A stretch of DNA of 18,106 nucleotides from Coriobacteriales bacterium (GCA_031274985.1 JAISPK010000145.1:1-18106); one strand, 5' to 3'; shown: positions 1 through 7,500, counted from the stretch's first letter. The notes: a model not told the origin generated them from the sequence alone. Program-made: numbers and translations.

Positions 1-30
1 CCTCTTTGTGTTGACTCAAGACTTGCTGGT

Positions 31-1590
31 CTAGCCGAGTATTCTTGCGAGATCTTCTTCGGGTGTTGAGGTAGGTGCGATGCCAAAGTTCTCAACAAGA
101 AAGTTGAGTACGTTAGGCGAGACAAACGCCGGCAGAGTTGGCCCCAGCAGCATATTCTTCAGCCCGAGATACAGGAGCGTCAGCAGGATTGCCACCGCCT
201 TTTGCTCGTACCAGGAAAGCACGAGGGTGAGCGGCAGGTCGTTTACCTCGCACTCAAAGGCTCCGGCAAGCGCAACGGCTACCTTGATAGCCGAGTAGGC
301 ATCGTTGCATTGGCCCATGTCCATGATGCGCGGCAGACCGCCGATGGTTCCCAGGTCAAGATCGTTAAAACGAAACTTGCCGCAGGCCAGCGTGAGTATC
401 ACCGTGTCTTCCGGTGTCTGTTGTACAAACTCGGTGTAGTAGTTGCGGCCCGGGCGCGCTCCGTCGCAACCGCCAACGAGGAAGAAGTGTTTGATGGCAC
501 CGGCCTTAACGGCATCGATGACCGTATCGGCCACACCCAAAACGGTTCCGTGCGCAAAGCCGGTCATAACCGTAGAGCCCCCGTTGATGCCCTGCCTCTC
601 CTGAGTCTGAGCGTAACCTCCCAAAGCGATAGCTTTATCTATCACCGGTGTAAAATCTTTGTCTTTACCGATGTGCACCATCTCCGGATAAGAAACGACT
701 GACGTGGTAAAAACTCTGTCCTTATAGGAATCCCCGACTGGCATCAAACAATTAGTAGTAAAGAGAACGGGTGCCGGAATATCAGCAAATTCCTTTTTCT
801 GGTTTTGCCAGGCGGTTCCAAAGTTTCCCTTGAGGTGTGCGTACTTTTTGAGCTCGGGGTACGCATGGGCAGGCAGCATCTCTCCGTGAGTATAGATATT
901 GACCCCACGTCCTTCGCTCTGATCAAGCAACAGCTTGAGGTCGAGGAGGTCGTGCCCGGTTATGACGATAAAGGGGCCCTCTTCAACGGCGAGCGTTACC
1001 TCAGTAGGTACCGGTGTGCCGTAGGTAGAGGTGTTGATTCCGTCGAGGATCTCCATGCATACCAGATTGATGCGGCCGCACTCAAGCACCAGGGGCAGGA
1101 GCTCGTCCATACCATAGTCAGCGTTGCCAACCGCACAAAGTGCCTTGCGGAAAAACGCATCGGCTTCGTCAGTTCTGGCGCCCAGCGCCTGTGCCTGGTG
1201 TGTATAGGCTGCGGCACCACGAATACCAAACAGAATCAGTGACTTGAGGCTGCGGATGTCTTCATCGGCTCCCCACAAATCGTTAAGGGGGTATACTCCT
1301 GCAGGGCTGCCCGACTCAGCGATGAGCTGTTCTACCTGCGCTACCCGCTTTTTGATGTCCTCGTCGTCAAAGTTGACGTTGGTTCCTGCAACAAAGAGGT
1401 TGTCGCGTATCAGTATGTCTGCAAGCGCACTGGCCTCCTCGCCAATCGATTGCGCTAAGCAAATCAGCGCTCCGGTCAATTCGTCTTGCAGATTAGCTGT
1501 TTGCGCCTGCTTTCCGCAGACTCCCTGCTTTTCTGTGCACCCTGTGCCTTTTGATGTCTGCTCGCATTGAAAACAAAACATGCTTTGCAT
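31..1590 (-). CDS. hcp: Hydroxylamine reductase / hybrid-cluster protein Hcp
   Basis: Cytoplasmic iron-sulfur protein of about 519 residues. The family reduces hydroxylamine and nitric oxide or handles nitrosative stress. The N-terminus has the cubane-cluster cysteines at residues 6, 9, 18 and 25 (C-x2-C-x8-C-x6-C), the spacing of strict-anaerobe (class I) Hcp rather than the enterobacterial type. Hybrid-cluster ligands are visible in order: GHDLL (His), HGEMLPA (Glu), TNCLMP, GGCDGARPGR (the persulfide Cys), ACGKFRFN, GQCNDAY, and the C-terminal YEQKA (Glu-x-Lys). The start chosen is the ATG at 1590, because AGGAG lies 8 bases before it; an upstream in-frame ATG at 1686 would add 32 unfamiliar residues and would lie near the predicted promoter. 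It is divergent from a Crp/Fnr regulator that probably controls it. It ends in TAG with an in-frame TGA four codons later. Confidence 0.96.
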   Translation of the reverse strand: MQSMFCFQCEQTSKGTGCTEKQGVCGKQAQTANLQDELTGALICLAQSIGEEASALADILIRDNLFVAGTNVNFDDEDIKKRVAQVEQLIAESGSPAGVYPLNDLWGADEDIRSLKSLILFGIRGAAAYTHQAQALGARTDEADAFFRKALCAVGNADYGMDELLPLVLECGRINLVCMEILDGINTSTYGTPVPTEVTLAVEEGPFIVITGHDLLDLKLLLDQSEGRGVNIYTHGEMLPAHAYPELKKYAHLKGNFGTAWQNQKKEFADIPAPVLFTTNCLMPVGDSYKDRVFTTSVVSYPEMVHIGKDKDFTPVIDKAIALGGYAQTQERQGINGGSTVMTGFAHGTVLGVADTVIDAVKAGAIKHFFLVGGCDGARPGRNYYTEFVQQTPEDTVILTLACGKFRFNDLDLGTIGGLPRIMDMGQCNDAYSAIKVAVALAGAFECEVNDLPLTLVLSWYEQKAVAILLTLLYLGLKNMLLGPTLPAFVSPNVLNFLVENFGIAPTSTPEEDLARILG

Positions 1591-1668
1591 TTGCACCACT
1601 CCTTTCGTTTTGAAGTTTCTTTTTTGCTGAGGCGCCTGGTTGTTCTGGCCCCACCGGTCATTTGTTCC

Positions 1669-1674
1669 ACCATA
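1669..1674 (-). promoter_or_regulatory. Candidate -10 element of the hcp promoter
   Basis: Read on the minus strand, the hexamer is TATGGT. Placing it at -12 to -7 puts the transcription start near 1662, about 70 bases before the hcp ATG. No good -35 hexamer lies at the normal distance; instead the 1697-1710 palindrome is centred 41.5 bases upstream of that start. This is the geometry of a class II Crp/Fnr-activated promoter. Inferred from sequence only. Confidence 0.45.
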
Positions 1675-1696
1675 GAGAAGCTCCAAAACATTTTCA

Positions 1697-1710
1697 GTTG
1701 CATTTGCAAC
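1697..1710. promoter_or_regulatory. Palindromic operator, probable Crp/Fnr-family site
   Basis: GTTGCATTTGCAAC is a perfect inverted repeat (GTTGCA, two bases, TGCAAC) in the hcp/regulator intergenic region. The 14-bp size resembles sites of Fnr-like regulators, but the half-site differs from the classic TTGAT. It is centred at -41.5 from the predicted hcp start, and its right half overlaps the predicted -35 hexamer of the regulator gene. That suggests activation of hcp and self-repression of the regulator. Confidence 0.6.
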
Positions 1711-1732
1711 TTTTCACCTTTTTTTGTATGGT
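1704..1732 (+). promoter_or_regulatory. Candidate promoter of the Crp/Fnr regulator gene
   Basis: TTGCAA (1704-1709) and TATGGT (1727-1732) are separated by 17 bases, giving a transcription start near 1739 and a leader of about 30 bases. The -35 hexamer lies inside the 1697-1710 palindrome, so a bound dimer would block RNA polymerase. Confidence 0.5.
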
Positions 1733-1768
1733 ATTTTTGTCAAACACAAAACCTCGATTGGACCACTC

Positions 1769-2437
1769 ATGAACCTTGAAGCGCTCGGTACCTGCACGCT
1801 GTTCACCTCAATCAAAGAAGATGAGCTCTCGGCCATTCTCACTTGCTTGGGCGCAAAAACAAAACACTATACCAAGGGGCAGTTTATCTTTAAAACCGGC
1901 ACCAAGCTCACCCGTGTCGGCGTGGTTCTCGAGGGCTGCGTGCACCTCATCCAGGAGGACTATTGGGGCAACCGGCTCCTCATAGAGCAGGTGACACCGG
2001 GAGAGATATTCGGAGAGGCCTTTGCCTGCTCGCTCAACGAGGTGCTGCTCTTAGACGCCCAGGCCGCAAAGGATTCAACGGTGCTGTTTCTTGATTTTCA
2101 GCGCCTGGTAACCACCTGCTCTTCTGCCTGCGCGTTTCATCTCAAGCTGATCACCAATATGGTCTCATCGATGGCTCGCGAGAATATCGCCTTGACGCGC
2201 AAAATCGAGCACACCAACCGACGGAGCATCTCCGACAAGATACTCTCGTATCTTTCTACCCAGGCACTTTTGCACGACTCCTCTCATTTTGAGGTACCGT
2301 TTTCCCGCCAGGAGTTTGCCGATTACCTCGCGATAGACCGCGCCTCACTCTGCCGGTCTCTGGCCGCTTTGAAAGAACAGGGTGTCATCGATGTGCAGGG
2401 AAGAAGCATCTCGCTACTTACCAGCGCGGATGTCTGA
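1769..2437 (+). CDS. Crp/Fnr-family transcriptional regulator, probable regulator of hcp
   Basis: A 222-residue regulator. Residues roughly 15-120 form the cyclic-nucleotide-binding-like beta barrel (GQFIFKTG, GVVLEGCVHL, LLIEQVTPGEIFGEAF). A dimerisation helix follows, then a winged helix-turn-helix near residues 165-220 (SRQEFADYLAIDRASLCRSL). It lacks the N-terminal cysteine cluster of oxygen-sensing Fnr, so the signal is probably something else. Divergent hcp plus a Crp/Fnr protein is the arrangement of HcpR-type nitrosative-stress regulons, so a role in sensing NO or related species is inferred. The start at 1769 is preferred over an in-frame ATG at 1724, which has no ribosome-binding site and lies inside the predicted promoter. 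The binding site at 1769 is also weak. Confidence 0.88.
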   Translation: MNLEALGTCTLFTSIKEDELSAILTCLGAKTKHYTKGQFIFKTGTKLTRVGVVLEGCVHLIQEDYWGNRLLIEQVTPGEIFGEAFACSLNEVLLLDAQAAKDSTVLFLDFQRLVTTCSSACAFHLKLITNMVSSMARENIALTRKIEHTNRRSISDKILSYLSTQALLHDSSHFEVPFSRQEFADYLAIDRASLCRSLAALKEQGVIDVQGRSISLLTSADV

Positions 2438-2525
2438 TGTCTACCAGACCTATAGGAATTAAGAGCATTAAGCAGTAGAATGGTGTCGACTGTAAGGGAT
2501 TGTTAAAAACTGATGGAACGTAACT

Positions 2526-2945
2526 ATGCTCAGTGGTGTTCAAAAAAACATTGAAGATCTGATCGATCGGCAGAAGACCACCTTGGTCAGCTCTGTTGAC
2601 GAACAGGGTTTCCCCAACACCAAGGCCATGCTCTCCCCAAGAAAGCGGGAGGGCATCAAAGTTTTCTACTTTTCTACCAACACTTCGTCACTGCGCGTTG
2701 CGCAGTTTCGCAAGAATCCCAAAGCCTGCCTCTACTTTTACGACAGACGATTTTTCAGGGGCATCCTGCTCAGGGGAACCATGGAAGTCCTTGAAGACGC
2801 CAAGACCAAGAAGATGATCTGGGAAAAGGGAGATACCCTCTATTACCCCGAGGGGCTGACCGACCCCGACTACTGCGTGTTGCGCTTTACCGCCAAAAGC
2901 GGGCGCTTCTATTCCAATTTCAAATCAACCGACCTTACCCTTTAA
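2526..2945 (+). CDS. Pyridoxamine 5'-phosphate oxidase-like (split-barrel flavin-fold) protein
   Basis: A single-domain protein of 139 residues. The start (helix then TLVSSVDEQGFPNTKAML), the FYFSTNTSS-x-R motif, the AQFRKNPKACLYFYD strand and the later GTMEVLED segment fit small PNPOx-family split-barrel proteins that bind FMN or a similar cofactor. Such small members are rarely true PNP oxidases; many are of unknown function or have been linked to heme, F420 or general redox roles. It follows the Crp/Fnr gene on the same strand after 88 bases and is followed by a good terminator. It could belong to the same stress response, but no Crp-like site is visible just upstream. Confidence 0.85.
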   Translation: MLSGVQKNIEDLIDRQKTTLVSSVDEQGFPNTKAMLSPRKREGIKVFYFSTNTSSLRVAQFRKNPKACLYFYDRRFFRGILLRGTMEVLEDAKTKKMIWEKGDTLYYPEGLTDPDYCVLRFTAKSGRFYSNFKSTDLTL

Positions 2946-2969
2946 GGGCCGGGGCCCGTGAGTTGAGGT

Positions 2970-3008
2970 GGGGCTGTCTGCCTGCGGGAGACAAACAGCC
3001 CCGGTTTT
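2970..3008 (+). terminator. Rho-independent terminator after the PNPOx-like gene
   Basis: GGGGCTGT (2970-2977) pairs with ACAGCCCC (2995-3002), and the stem is followed by GGTTTT. It lies 25 bases after the stop codon of the plus-strand gene. There is no T-run on the minus-strand side, so it is not an obvious terminator for mttB. Confidence 0.65.
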
Positions 3009-3099
3009 AGAGGGCTTTGCCTGGGCTGCCCGTGACGATATCGCCAGCTGCAGCTATCGCTGGTCGCAGCTATTACCAGGCACGGCTACCGCCGGTTAA

Positions 3100-4572
3100 T
3101 CACAGCAGCTCCTTTTCAGCCTCTACGATAATGGCCCTGATCTTGTCGGCAGCGTCTTGCTCCAACGGGGTGGGCTTGTGCTCCGTGAGAATCTTTTGCA
3201 CCATTGCGTTTGCCCTCTCTTTTACATCGGTCTCGCCAGCAGCGGCCCAGGAGCTTCTCATGGTGCGGTCAAAGAGTTTGGTTTGGGACGATTCGCTTTT
3301 CATAAAGTCAATCGTGTGTTGCTCGCCCAGGAAGGTGCCGCCCGGTTGCACCTCGTTGATAACATCAACGGCCAGCGTGGCGTCGCTCACCTCAATTCCA
3401 CGGAGCACCCGGTTGACCATCGTAGCTATCTCAGCATCAATGACCAACTGCTCGTAGGAAAAAGTCATCCCCAGGTCCAGCATGCCCAGTCCGTAGATCA
3501 AATTGACGCCGCCCATAGCCGCGAGAAGAGCCGTGATGGTTTTTTCGTGGCCGGACTGGCAATCAACGATCTTTGAATCTGCCTATCCGCCGGCAGTATA
3601 ACTGGGTAGATTGTAAAACTGCGCCAGAGCAGCTACCCCGGCGGCAATCATGCCCAGCTCGGGGGACCCCACCGGGGCAGTAATGCAACGCATATCAAAG
3701 GTTGTCGTAGAGCTTCCGTAGATTACCGGCGACCCTTTGCAGGCAAGCTGGTTGAGTACGATGCCACCCAGGATCTCGCAGTTATGCACCACCAGGGTGC
3801 CGGCCACAGTGACCGGCGTAGTGCCGCCGGCAAGACCCATGGACAGTATGTTGATTGGAATACCGCTGCGGGCAAACTCCATGATGATAGAGCTCCCGTG
3901 ATCACTCATCTGCAGCGGACTGGTGGGGCAGATCAGCGCAGAAACTACCGGACGGGCTCGCAGCTCGTCCATTCCCCCCGCAATGGCAGCACCCATCTGT
4001 ATATAGCGGGCGGCAGCACTGCCGCTTGCCAGGTCTATGTGGTGGCAATGCTTTGTTGTGTTGCTCAAGAACGCTTCTGCCGCAAGCAGGTCGCCGGTCT
4101 CGGGCGGCGCGTCGCGTCCCACGATTGCCTGTGAGTACACATCGATGACATCGAGTGCGTCAACTACGAGAGCGGTTTCCCCTACATCCTTAACCGTAGG
4201 CAGACGGAACTCACCGGTAAAGGCGTCGTACATCTCAACGCCGGCACCAAAGTTGGTCCACGCCACTCTGCTGCCCTGCAGCACCCGGTCGTGCCGTTTT
4301 TCCCTGCCCGCCAAAAGCACGTGGCTGGGAGCAGAGTCAATTGCTCCGTTTACGATATGCTCCGGTATCTTCACGATGCCCGTGCCCGTATCTACGTCGC
4401 AGCCGCCATCCTTAAGCACGGCAAGCGCTTCTTTGTTGTGAAACTTCATCCCGGTGTTCCTCAAGACCTCAAGACTGGCCTGATGTATTGCGCTCACTTC
4501 GTCGTGCGTGAAAAAGTCAGCGCTAAAACCAGCCTTGGTCGTGTAAGAAGCTTTTTGGTTTCTAGTAGGCAT
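3100..4572 (-). CDS. mttB: Trimethylamine:corrinoid methyltransferase MttB with in-frame amber (probable pyrrolysine 330)
   Basis: The family transfers a methyl group from trimethylamine to a cognate corrinoid protein in the cytoplasm. Codons 1-329 are followed by TAG (3585-3583) and then 160 more sense codons in the same frame to a TGA: 490 residues in all, close to the family length of about 495. The sequence across the codon is YTAGG-[TAG]-ADSKIVDCQSGHEK, and further on GGVNLIYGLGMLDLG; this is the conserved setting of pyrrolysine in MttB proteins. The ATG at 4572 has a strong AGGAGG five bases upstream. It is divergent from a MerR regulator, with a MerR-type promoter between them. No corrinoid protein or pyl gene is adjacent. 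The alternative is a recent nonsense mutation, or a split gene of 329 and at most 138 codons. The exact position and intact downstream sequence argue against that. Confidence 0.93.
3583..3585 (-). other. In-frame TAG, candidate pyrrolysine codon
   Basis: The plus strand reads CTA, hence TAG in the mttB frame at codon 330. It is the only stop in 491 codons. Its flanking residues (AGG before, ADSK after) match the pyrrolysine site of the trimethylamine methyltransferase family. Confidence 0.88.
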
Positions 4573-4634
4573 AGTAACCTCCTTCTGCTTATTTTGAAGT
4601 ACGCCTTAAGCCTCTTCAATCGGTTGGTGCTGGC

Positions 4635-4665
4635 ACTATAAACCGTGTGGTAACCACGCAGTCAA
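4635..4665 (-). promoter_or_regulatory. MerR-type promoter of mttB
   Basis: On the minus strand the -35 TTGACT (4665-4660) and the -10 TATAGT (4640-4635) are separated by 19 bases. That over-long spacer is the mark of MerR-activated promoters, where the activator twists DNA to realign the hexamers. The spacer holds the dyad at 4647-4657. A 17-base reading (TTTATA as -10) is possible but a poorer match. Confidence 0.68.
4647..4657. promoter_or_regulatory. Dyad in the mttB promoter spacer, probable MerR operator
   Basis: GTGGTAACCAC is a perfect inverted repeat around a single central base. It lies between the -35 and -10 hexamers of the mttB promoter, two bases from the centre of the spacer. 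The adjacent divergent gene encodes a MerR-family protein. Confidence 0.62.
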
Positions 4666-4702
4666 GTACTTTTTTTGAGAATTTTTTCTGCTCTGTCTCG
4701 GG

Positions 4703-4708
4703 TATAAT
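4703..4708 (+). promoter_or_regulatory. Consensus -10 element of the MerR-family gene
   Basis: TATAAT predicts a start near 4715 and a leader of about 27 bases before the ATG at 4742. No -35 hexamer lies at 16-18 bases; TTGAGA at 4675-4680 is 22 bases away, which is too far for a normal promoter. Confidence 0.5.
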
Positions 4709-4741
4709 GAGCGCGTGTAGGCAGTAAAGAACGGCACGGCC

Positions 4742-5530
4742 ATGATCAAGCAAAATAAGTATTCAATCCAAGAAGTTGAGCAGTTTCTTGGAATCCCTCG
4801 CACCAAGATCCGTCATTACATGGATAAAGGTCTTCTCGATGTTCAAAAGGACGATCAGAGCGGCTATTATTTTTACTGCTTTGAGGACCTCATGCGGCTC
4901 TGCCAGATTGTTTACTACCGGGAGCGCCTGGGATTTTCTATGGAAAAGGTGGAGCAGCTCCTGCAAACCAGTGACTTCAGGCTGCTTGACTCGATGACCA
5001 AGAAGCAGCTGGACTTTCTCAATAACGAGATTGCCCAGAGGAGCCAGCAGCGCAAGACCATGATTTTCAATCGCAAGATGATCGACCGCCAGCAAAAATT
5101 CGAGGACACGCTCACCGTGATACCCTTCGATACGGTGTATCTGGTTCCCTATGCGTACTACTTCTTTCCCAACCACGAGGTGTACCCGATAATCTATGGT
5201 GCCTCCGAGTTTTGCTATAGCAAAAAAGCGGTGTCGCATGTAAAGAAGTGCTGCCTGGTGTTTGAAGAGGATGCCGAGTTTGTTGAGCCCAGGGCCTTCA
5301 AGAGTTTTCTCACAGAGAGCGAACGGGTCGAAGGAGGCATGTGTATCTATTCTTCGACCCTAACTCACCGGGATGTGCATGACCCAAGCCTGCTGCAACC
5401 GGCTCTTGACTGGGCTGCCCAGCATCGCTTTAGCATCAAGGGACGCATTTTTCTCACCCACTTCTTTCCCTATTACGCTGAGGGCATGACCTACTACTAC
5501 GTTGAGACCTTTTTGCCCATAAATCTTTAG
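4742..5530 (+). CDS. MerR-family regulator with GyrI/BmrR-like ligand domain, probable activator of mttB
   Basis: A 262-residue regulator. Residues 5-75 are a MerR winged helix (YSIQEVEQFLGIPRTKIRHY, then the wing LLDVQKDDQSGYYFY and LGFSMEKVEQLL). A coiled-coil linker spans roughly residues 80-118. The C-terminal 140 residues, rich in Tyr and Phe and ending in the strand YYYVETFLPI, resemble the GyrI/BmrR small-molecule-binding fold. There is no cysteine pair typical of metal-sensing MerR proteins in the linker, so an organic ligand is more likely. It diverges from mttB, whose promoter has the matching MerR architecture; trimethylamine or a related amine is a reasonable but unproven inducer. 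The ribosome-binding site is weak. It ends in TAG, with the next in-frame stop 15 codons on. Confidence 0.87.
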   Translation: MIKQNKYSIQEVEQFLGIPRTKIRHYMDKGLLDVQKDDQSGYYFYCFEDLMRLCQIVYYRERLGFSMEKVEQLLQTSDFRLLDSMTKKQLDFLNNEIAQRSQQRKTMIFNRKMIDRQQKFEDTLTVIPFDTVYLVPYAYYFFPNHEVYPIIYGASEFCYSKKAVSHVKKCCLVFEEDAEFVEPRAFKSFLTESERVEGGMCIYSSTLTHRDVHDPSLLQPALDWAAQHRFSIKGRIFLTHFFPYYAEGMTYYYVETFLPINL

Positions 5531-5568
5531 AATAGTAGTCAAAGCAAGTTCTTGACGGAAGGATGCTC

Positions 5569-6264
5569 ATGGAGATGATAGATGCTGTCAGGGCGCGGCA
5601 TGCGGTGCGAAACTATCAAAACAAAGCGATTGAGCCCGAGAAGGCAGAGGCGCTGCAGCGAGCCGTAGAAGAATACAACGCGCAGTTTGGTTTGAGTATT
5701 CAGCTGTGCCTCGATGACCCTCAGGCTTTCAGCAACTTTCTTGCCCGGTACGGTAATTTCAAAAATGTCAGCAACTACTTTGCTCTGGTTGGCCCCTCCT
5801 CAGAAGGAGCAAGCTTGGAGAAATGCGGTTATTGTGGGCAAAAGCTGGTTTTGTTGGCACAGACTCTTGGCCTGAACACCTGCTGGGTAGGATTGAGCTA
5901 TGACAAAAAGAAGAATGCCGTCAAGGTAAAACAAGGTGAAAAGCTCCATCTGGTCATTGCCTTGGGCTACGGTGAGACCCAGGGCAAGGCCAGCGGTTCT
6001 AAGCCAATGAGCAAGCTCTGTCGCAACGCCAACAACGAGGAATTCCCCGCTTGGTTCGTTGCAGCCATGCAAGCTTCCCTGTTAGCGCCAACCGCGCTCA
6101 ACCACCAAAAGTTCCTGATTACCCTGCACAAAAAGCGCGTGGAGGCGCAGTCCCTGCCCGGGTCGTATTCCAGGGTTGATCTTGGCATCGTCAAATGCTG
6201 CTTTGAGATCGGAGCGGCGGCGGCTGGTGCGCAACAGGGAACAGACTGGGATTGGGTCTCGTGA
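5569..6264 (+). CDS. Nitroreductase-family FMN protein (TM1586-like)
   Basis: About 231 residues of the nitroreductase fold. It opens with the family signature IDAVRARHAVRNY and includes the central segment LEKCGYCGQKLVLLAQTLGLNTCWVG and, near the end, LAPTALNHQKFLI, which corresponds to the 'PSALNxQPW' element of TM1586-like flavin proteins. Members use NAD(P)H to reduce varied acceptors; the substrate here cannot be read from sequence. Three in-frame ATGs compete. The one at 5569 is preferred because AAGGA sits five bases before it, while 5563 overlaps that site. It starts 38 bases after the MerR gene on the same strand, so the two are probably co-transcribed. A 6-bp hairpin (6255-6273) straddles the stop codon but lacks a T-run. 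Confidence 0.85.
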   Translation: MEMIDAVRARHAVRNYQNKAIEPEKAEALQRAVEEYNAQFGLSIQLCLDDPQAFSNFLARYGNFKNVSNYFALVGPSSEGASLEKCGYCGQKLVLLAQTLGLNTCWVGLSYDKKKNAVKVKQGEKLHLVIALGYGETQGKASGSKPMSKLCRNANNEEFPAWFVAAMQASLLAPTALNHQKFLITLHKKRVEAQSLPGSYSRVDLGIVKCCFEIGAAAAGAQQGTDWDWVS

Positions 6265-6362
6265 GTTGAGACCGGGTCGAGTGAGTGAGGAACGGCACGC
6301 TCTGTGAGTGCGGAGCAGCGCCTGCTGGATTTTGTGTCGTGGCACCTGCATAAGCCAAGGAC

Positions 6363-6368
6363 TATAAT
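6363..6368 (+). promoter_or_regulatory. Consensus -10 element of the Gfo/Idh gene
   Basis: TATAAT lies 30 bases before the ATG at 6399, giving a start near 6375 and a short leader. No convincing -35 hexamer is found at 16-18 bases. Confidence 0.45.
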
Positions 6369-6398
6369 GCTGCTATTCTTTTGTGGAGAGGAACAATC

Positions 6399-7475
6399 AT
6401 GAGTGATTTGAAGTATGCCCTTATCGGATGTGGACGAATATCGCAATACCATTTGGCAGCGGCGCTGGAAAACGGTCTCAAGGTTGAGGCCCTCTGTGAC
6501 ATCTACCCTCCGGCTATGGATGTCTTGGCCGAGGAGGCAGGACTCAGCCAGGTGCGCAAGTACACCGATCACCGTGAGATGCTCGAAAAAGAAGACCTGG
6601 ATCTTGTGGCCATCACCACTAAGAGCAGTCTCCATGCAGCCACGGCTTTGGACTGCATACGCAAAGGTGTACACGTGATCATCGAAAAGCCCCTGGCTCT
6701 GTCGCTCGCCGATGCTGACGAGATCATCAAAGAGAGCGCTGCTTACAACGTTAAGGTCTGCTCCTGCCATCAGAATCGTTTTAACAAGCCGATCCAAAAG
6801 TTGCGCTCGGCTGTGGAGGGCGGCGATTTTGGCAAGCTCCTCTATGCCTCAGCCACTATTCGCTGGAGCAGAAGTGAGGCGTACTATAAGCAGGCTGCCT
6901 GGCGCGGAACCTGGGCAGAGGACGGGGGCACGCTGATGAATCAATGCGTTCATAACATCGACCTGCTGCGCTGGATGATGGGCAATGAGATCACCGAGGT
7001 GTTTGCCTATACCGATCAGCTGGTGCATGACTACATTGAGGGAGAGGACTTTGGCATTGCCCTCATCAAGTTTGCCAATGGCTCCTATGGCGTTCTTGAG
7101 GGTACCTCTGACATCTACGAGGATGATCTTGAAGAAACGCTCAGCATTTTTGGGACGCAAGGAACCGTTCAAATCGGCGGTAAATCGCTTAACCTCTTTG
7201 AGCATTGGCAGTTCAAGGACTCTGTCGAAGAACTCGCCTCGCTCCAGGAAAAATATGGGGAGAGCCCCAGGAATATCTATGGATTTGGACATCTCCCCCT
7301 CTACGCAGACATGATTGCGGCAATCCGCGACAATCGCAAGCCCTACATTGACGCGGTTGACGGGCGCAATGCGATTGAGCTTATCTTGGCTATCTATAAG
7401 TCTTCAGCAGAAGGCAAGCCGGTCAAGCTGCCGATTAAAGACGTAGCAACCTTGGACTTTGTCGGTCGTTTTTAG
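6399..7475 (+). CDS. Gfo/Idh/MocA-family NAD(P)-dependent dehydrogenase
   Basis: A 358-residue oxidoreductase of the glucose-fructose / inositol dehydrogenase family. The N-terminal Rossmann fold begins YALIGCGRISQYH, and the EKPLAL motif, with the catalytic Lys at residue 97, follows. The C-terminal alpha/beta domain contains CHQNRFNKPI, DGGTLMNQCVHNIDLLRWMMG (the His-x3-Asp-type catalytic region) and the late DGRNAIELILAIYKS segment. Such enzymes oxidise or epimerise sugars, inositols or nucleotide sugars; the substrate is not apparent. The ATG at 6399 follows GAGAGG at good spacing; a TTG at 6381 is a less likely start. It stands between a nitroreductase and a convergent HD-GYP gene, so context does not help. 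It ends in TAG, with a TGA 12 codons on. Confidence 0.93.
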   Translation: MSDLKYALIGCGRISQYHLAAALENGLKVEALCDIYPPAMDVLAEEAGLSQVRKYTDHREMLEKEDLDLVAITTKSSLHAATALDCIRKGVHVIIEKPLALSLADADEIIKESAAYNVKVCSCHQNRFNKPIQKLRSAVEGGDFGKLLYASATIRWSRSEAYYKQAAWRGTWAEDGGTLMNQCVHNIDLLRWMMGNEITEVFAYTDQLVHDYIEGEDFGIALIKFANGSYGVLEGTSDIYEDDLEETLSIFGTQGTVQIGGKSLNLFEHWQFKDSVEELASLQEKYGESPRNIYGFGHLPLYADMIAAIRDNRKPYIDAVDGRNAIELILAIYKSSAEGKPVKLPIKDVATLDFVGRF

Positions 7476-7500
7476 CTCCTGGTGGAGCAAGACACGCGGA

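Noticed and set aside
202..702. Plus-strand open frame of 166 codons within hcp
   Set aside because: Antisense shadow of a strongly conserved gene, with no motif or ribosome-binding site.
3100..3516. Separate 138-codon gene starting at an internal ATG (MGGVNLIY)
   Set aside because: The frame is open back to the TAG with conserved MttB residues, and the ATG has no ribosome-binding site. It is the C-terminal part of mttB.
3583..3585. mttB as a simple nonsense pseudogene
   Set aside because: The stop is at the exact family pyrrolysine position, is TAG and not TAA or TGA, and everything after it is intact. Not excluded, but less likely.
6338..6365. Sigma-54 promoter upstream of Gfo/Idh (TGGCAC)
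   Set aside because: The matching TTGC element at the right distance is missing, while a TATAAT lies just downstream.
5967..6797. Minus-strand open frame of 276 codons
   Set aside because: It lies across the nitroreductase and Gfo/Idh genes, whose proteins show clear family motifs; this frame shows none.
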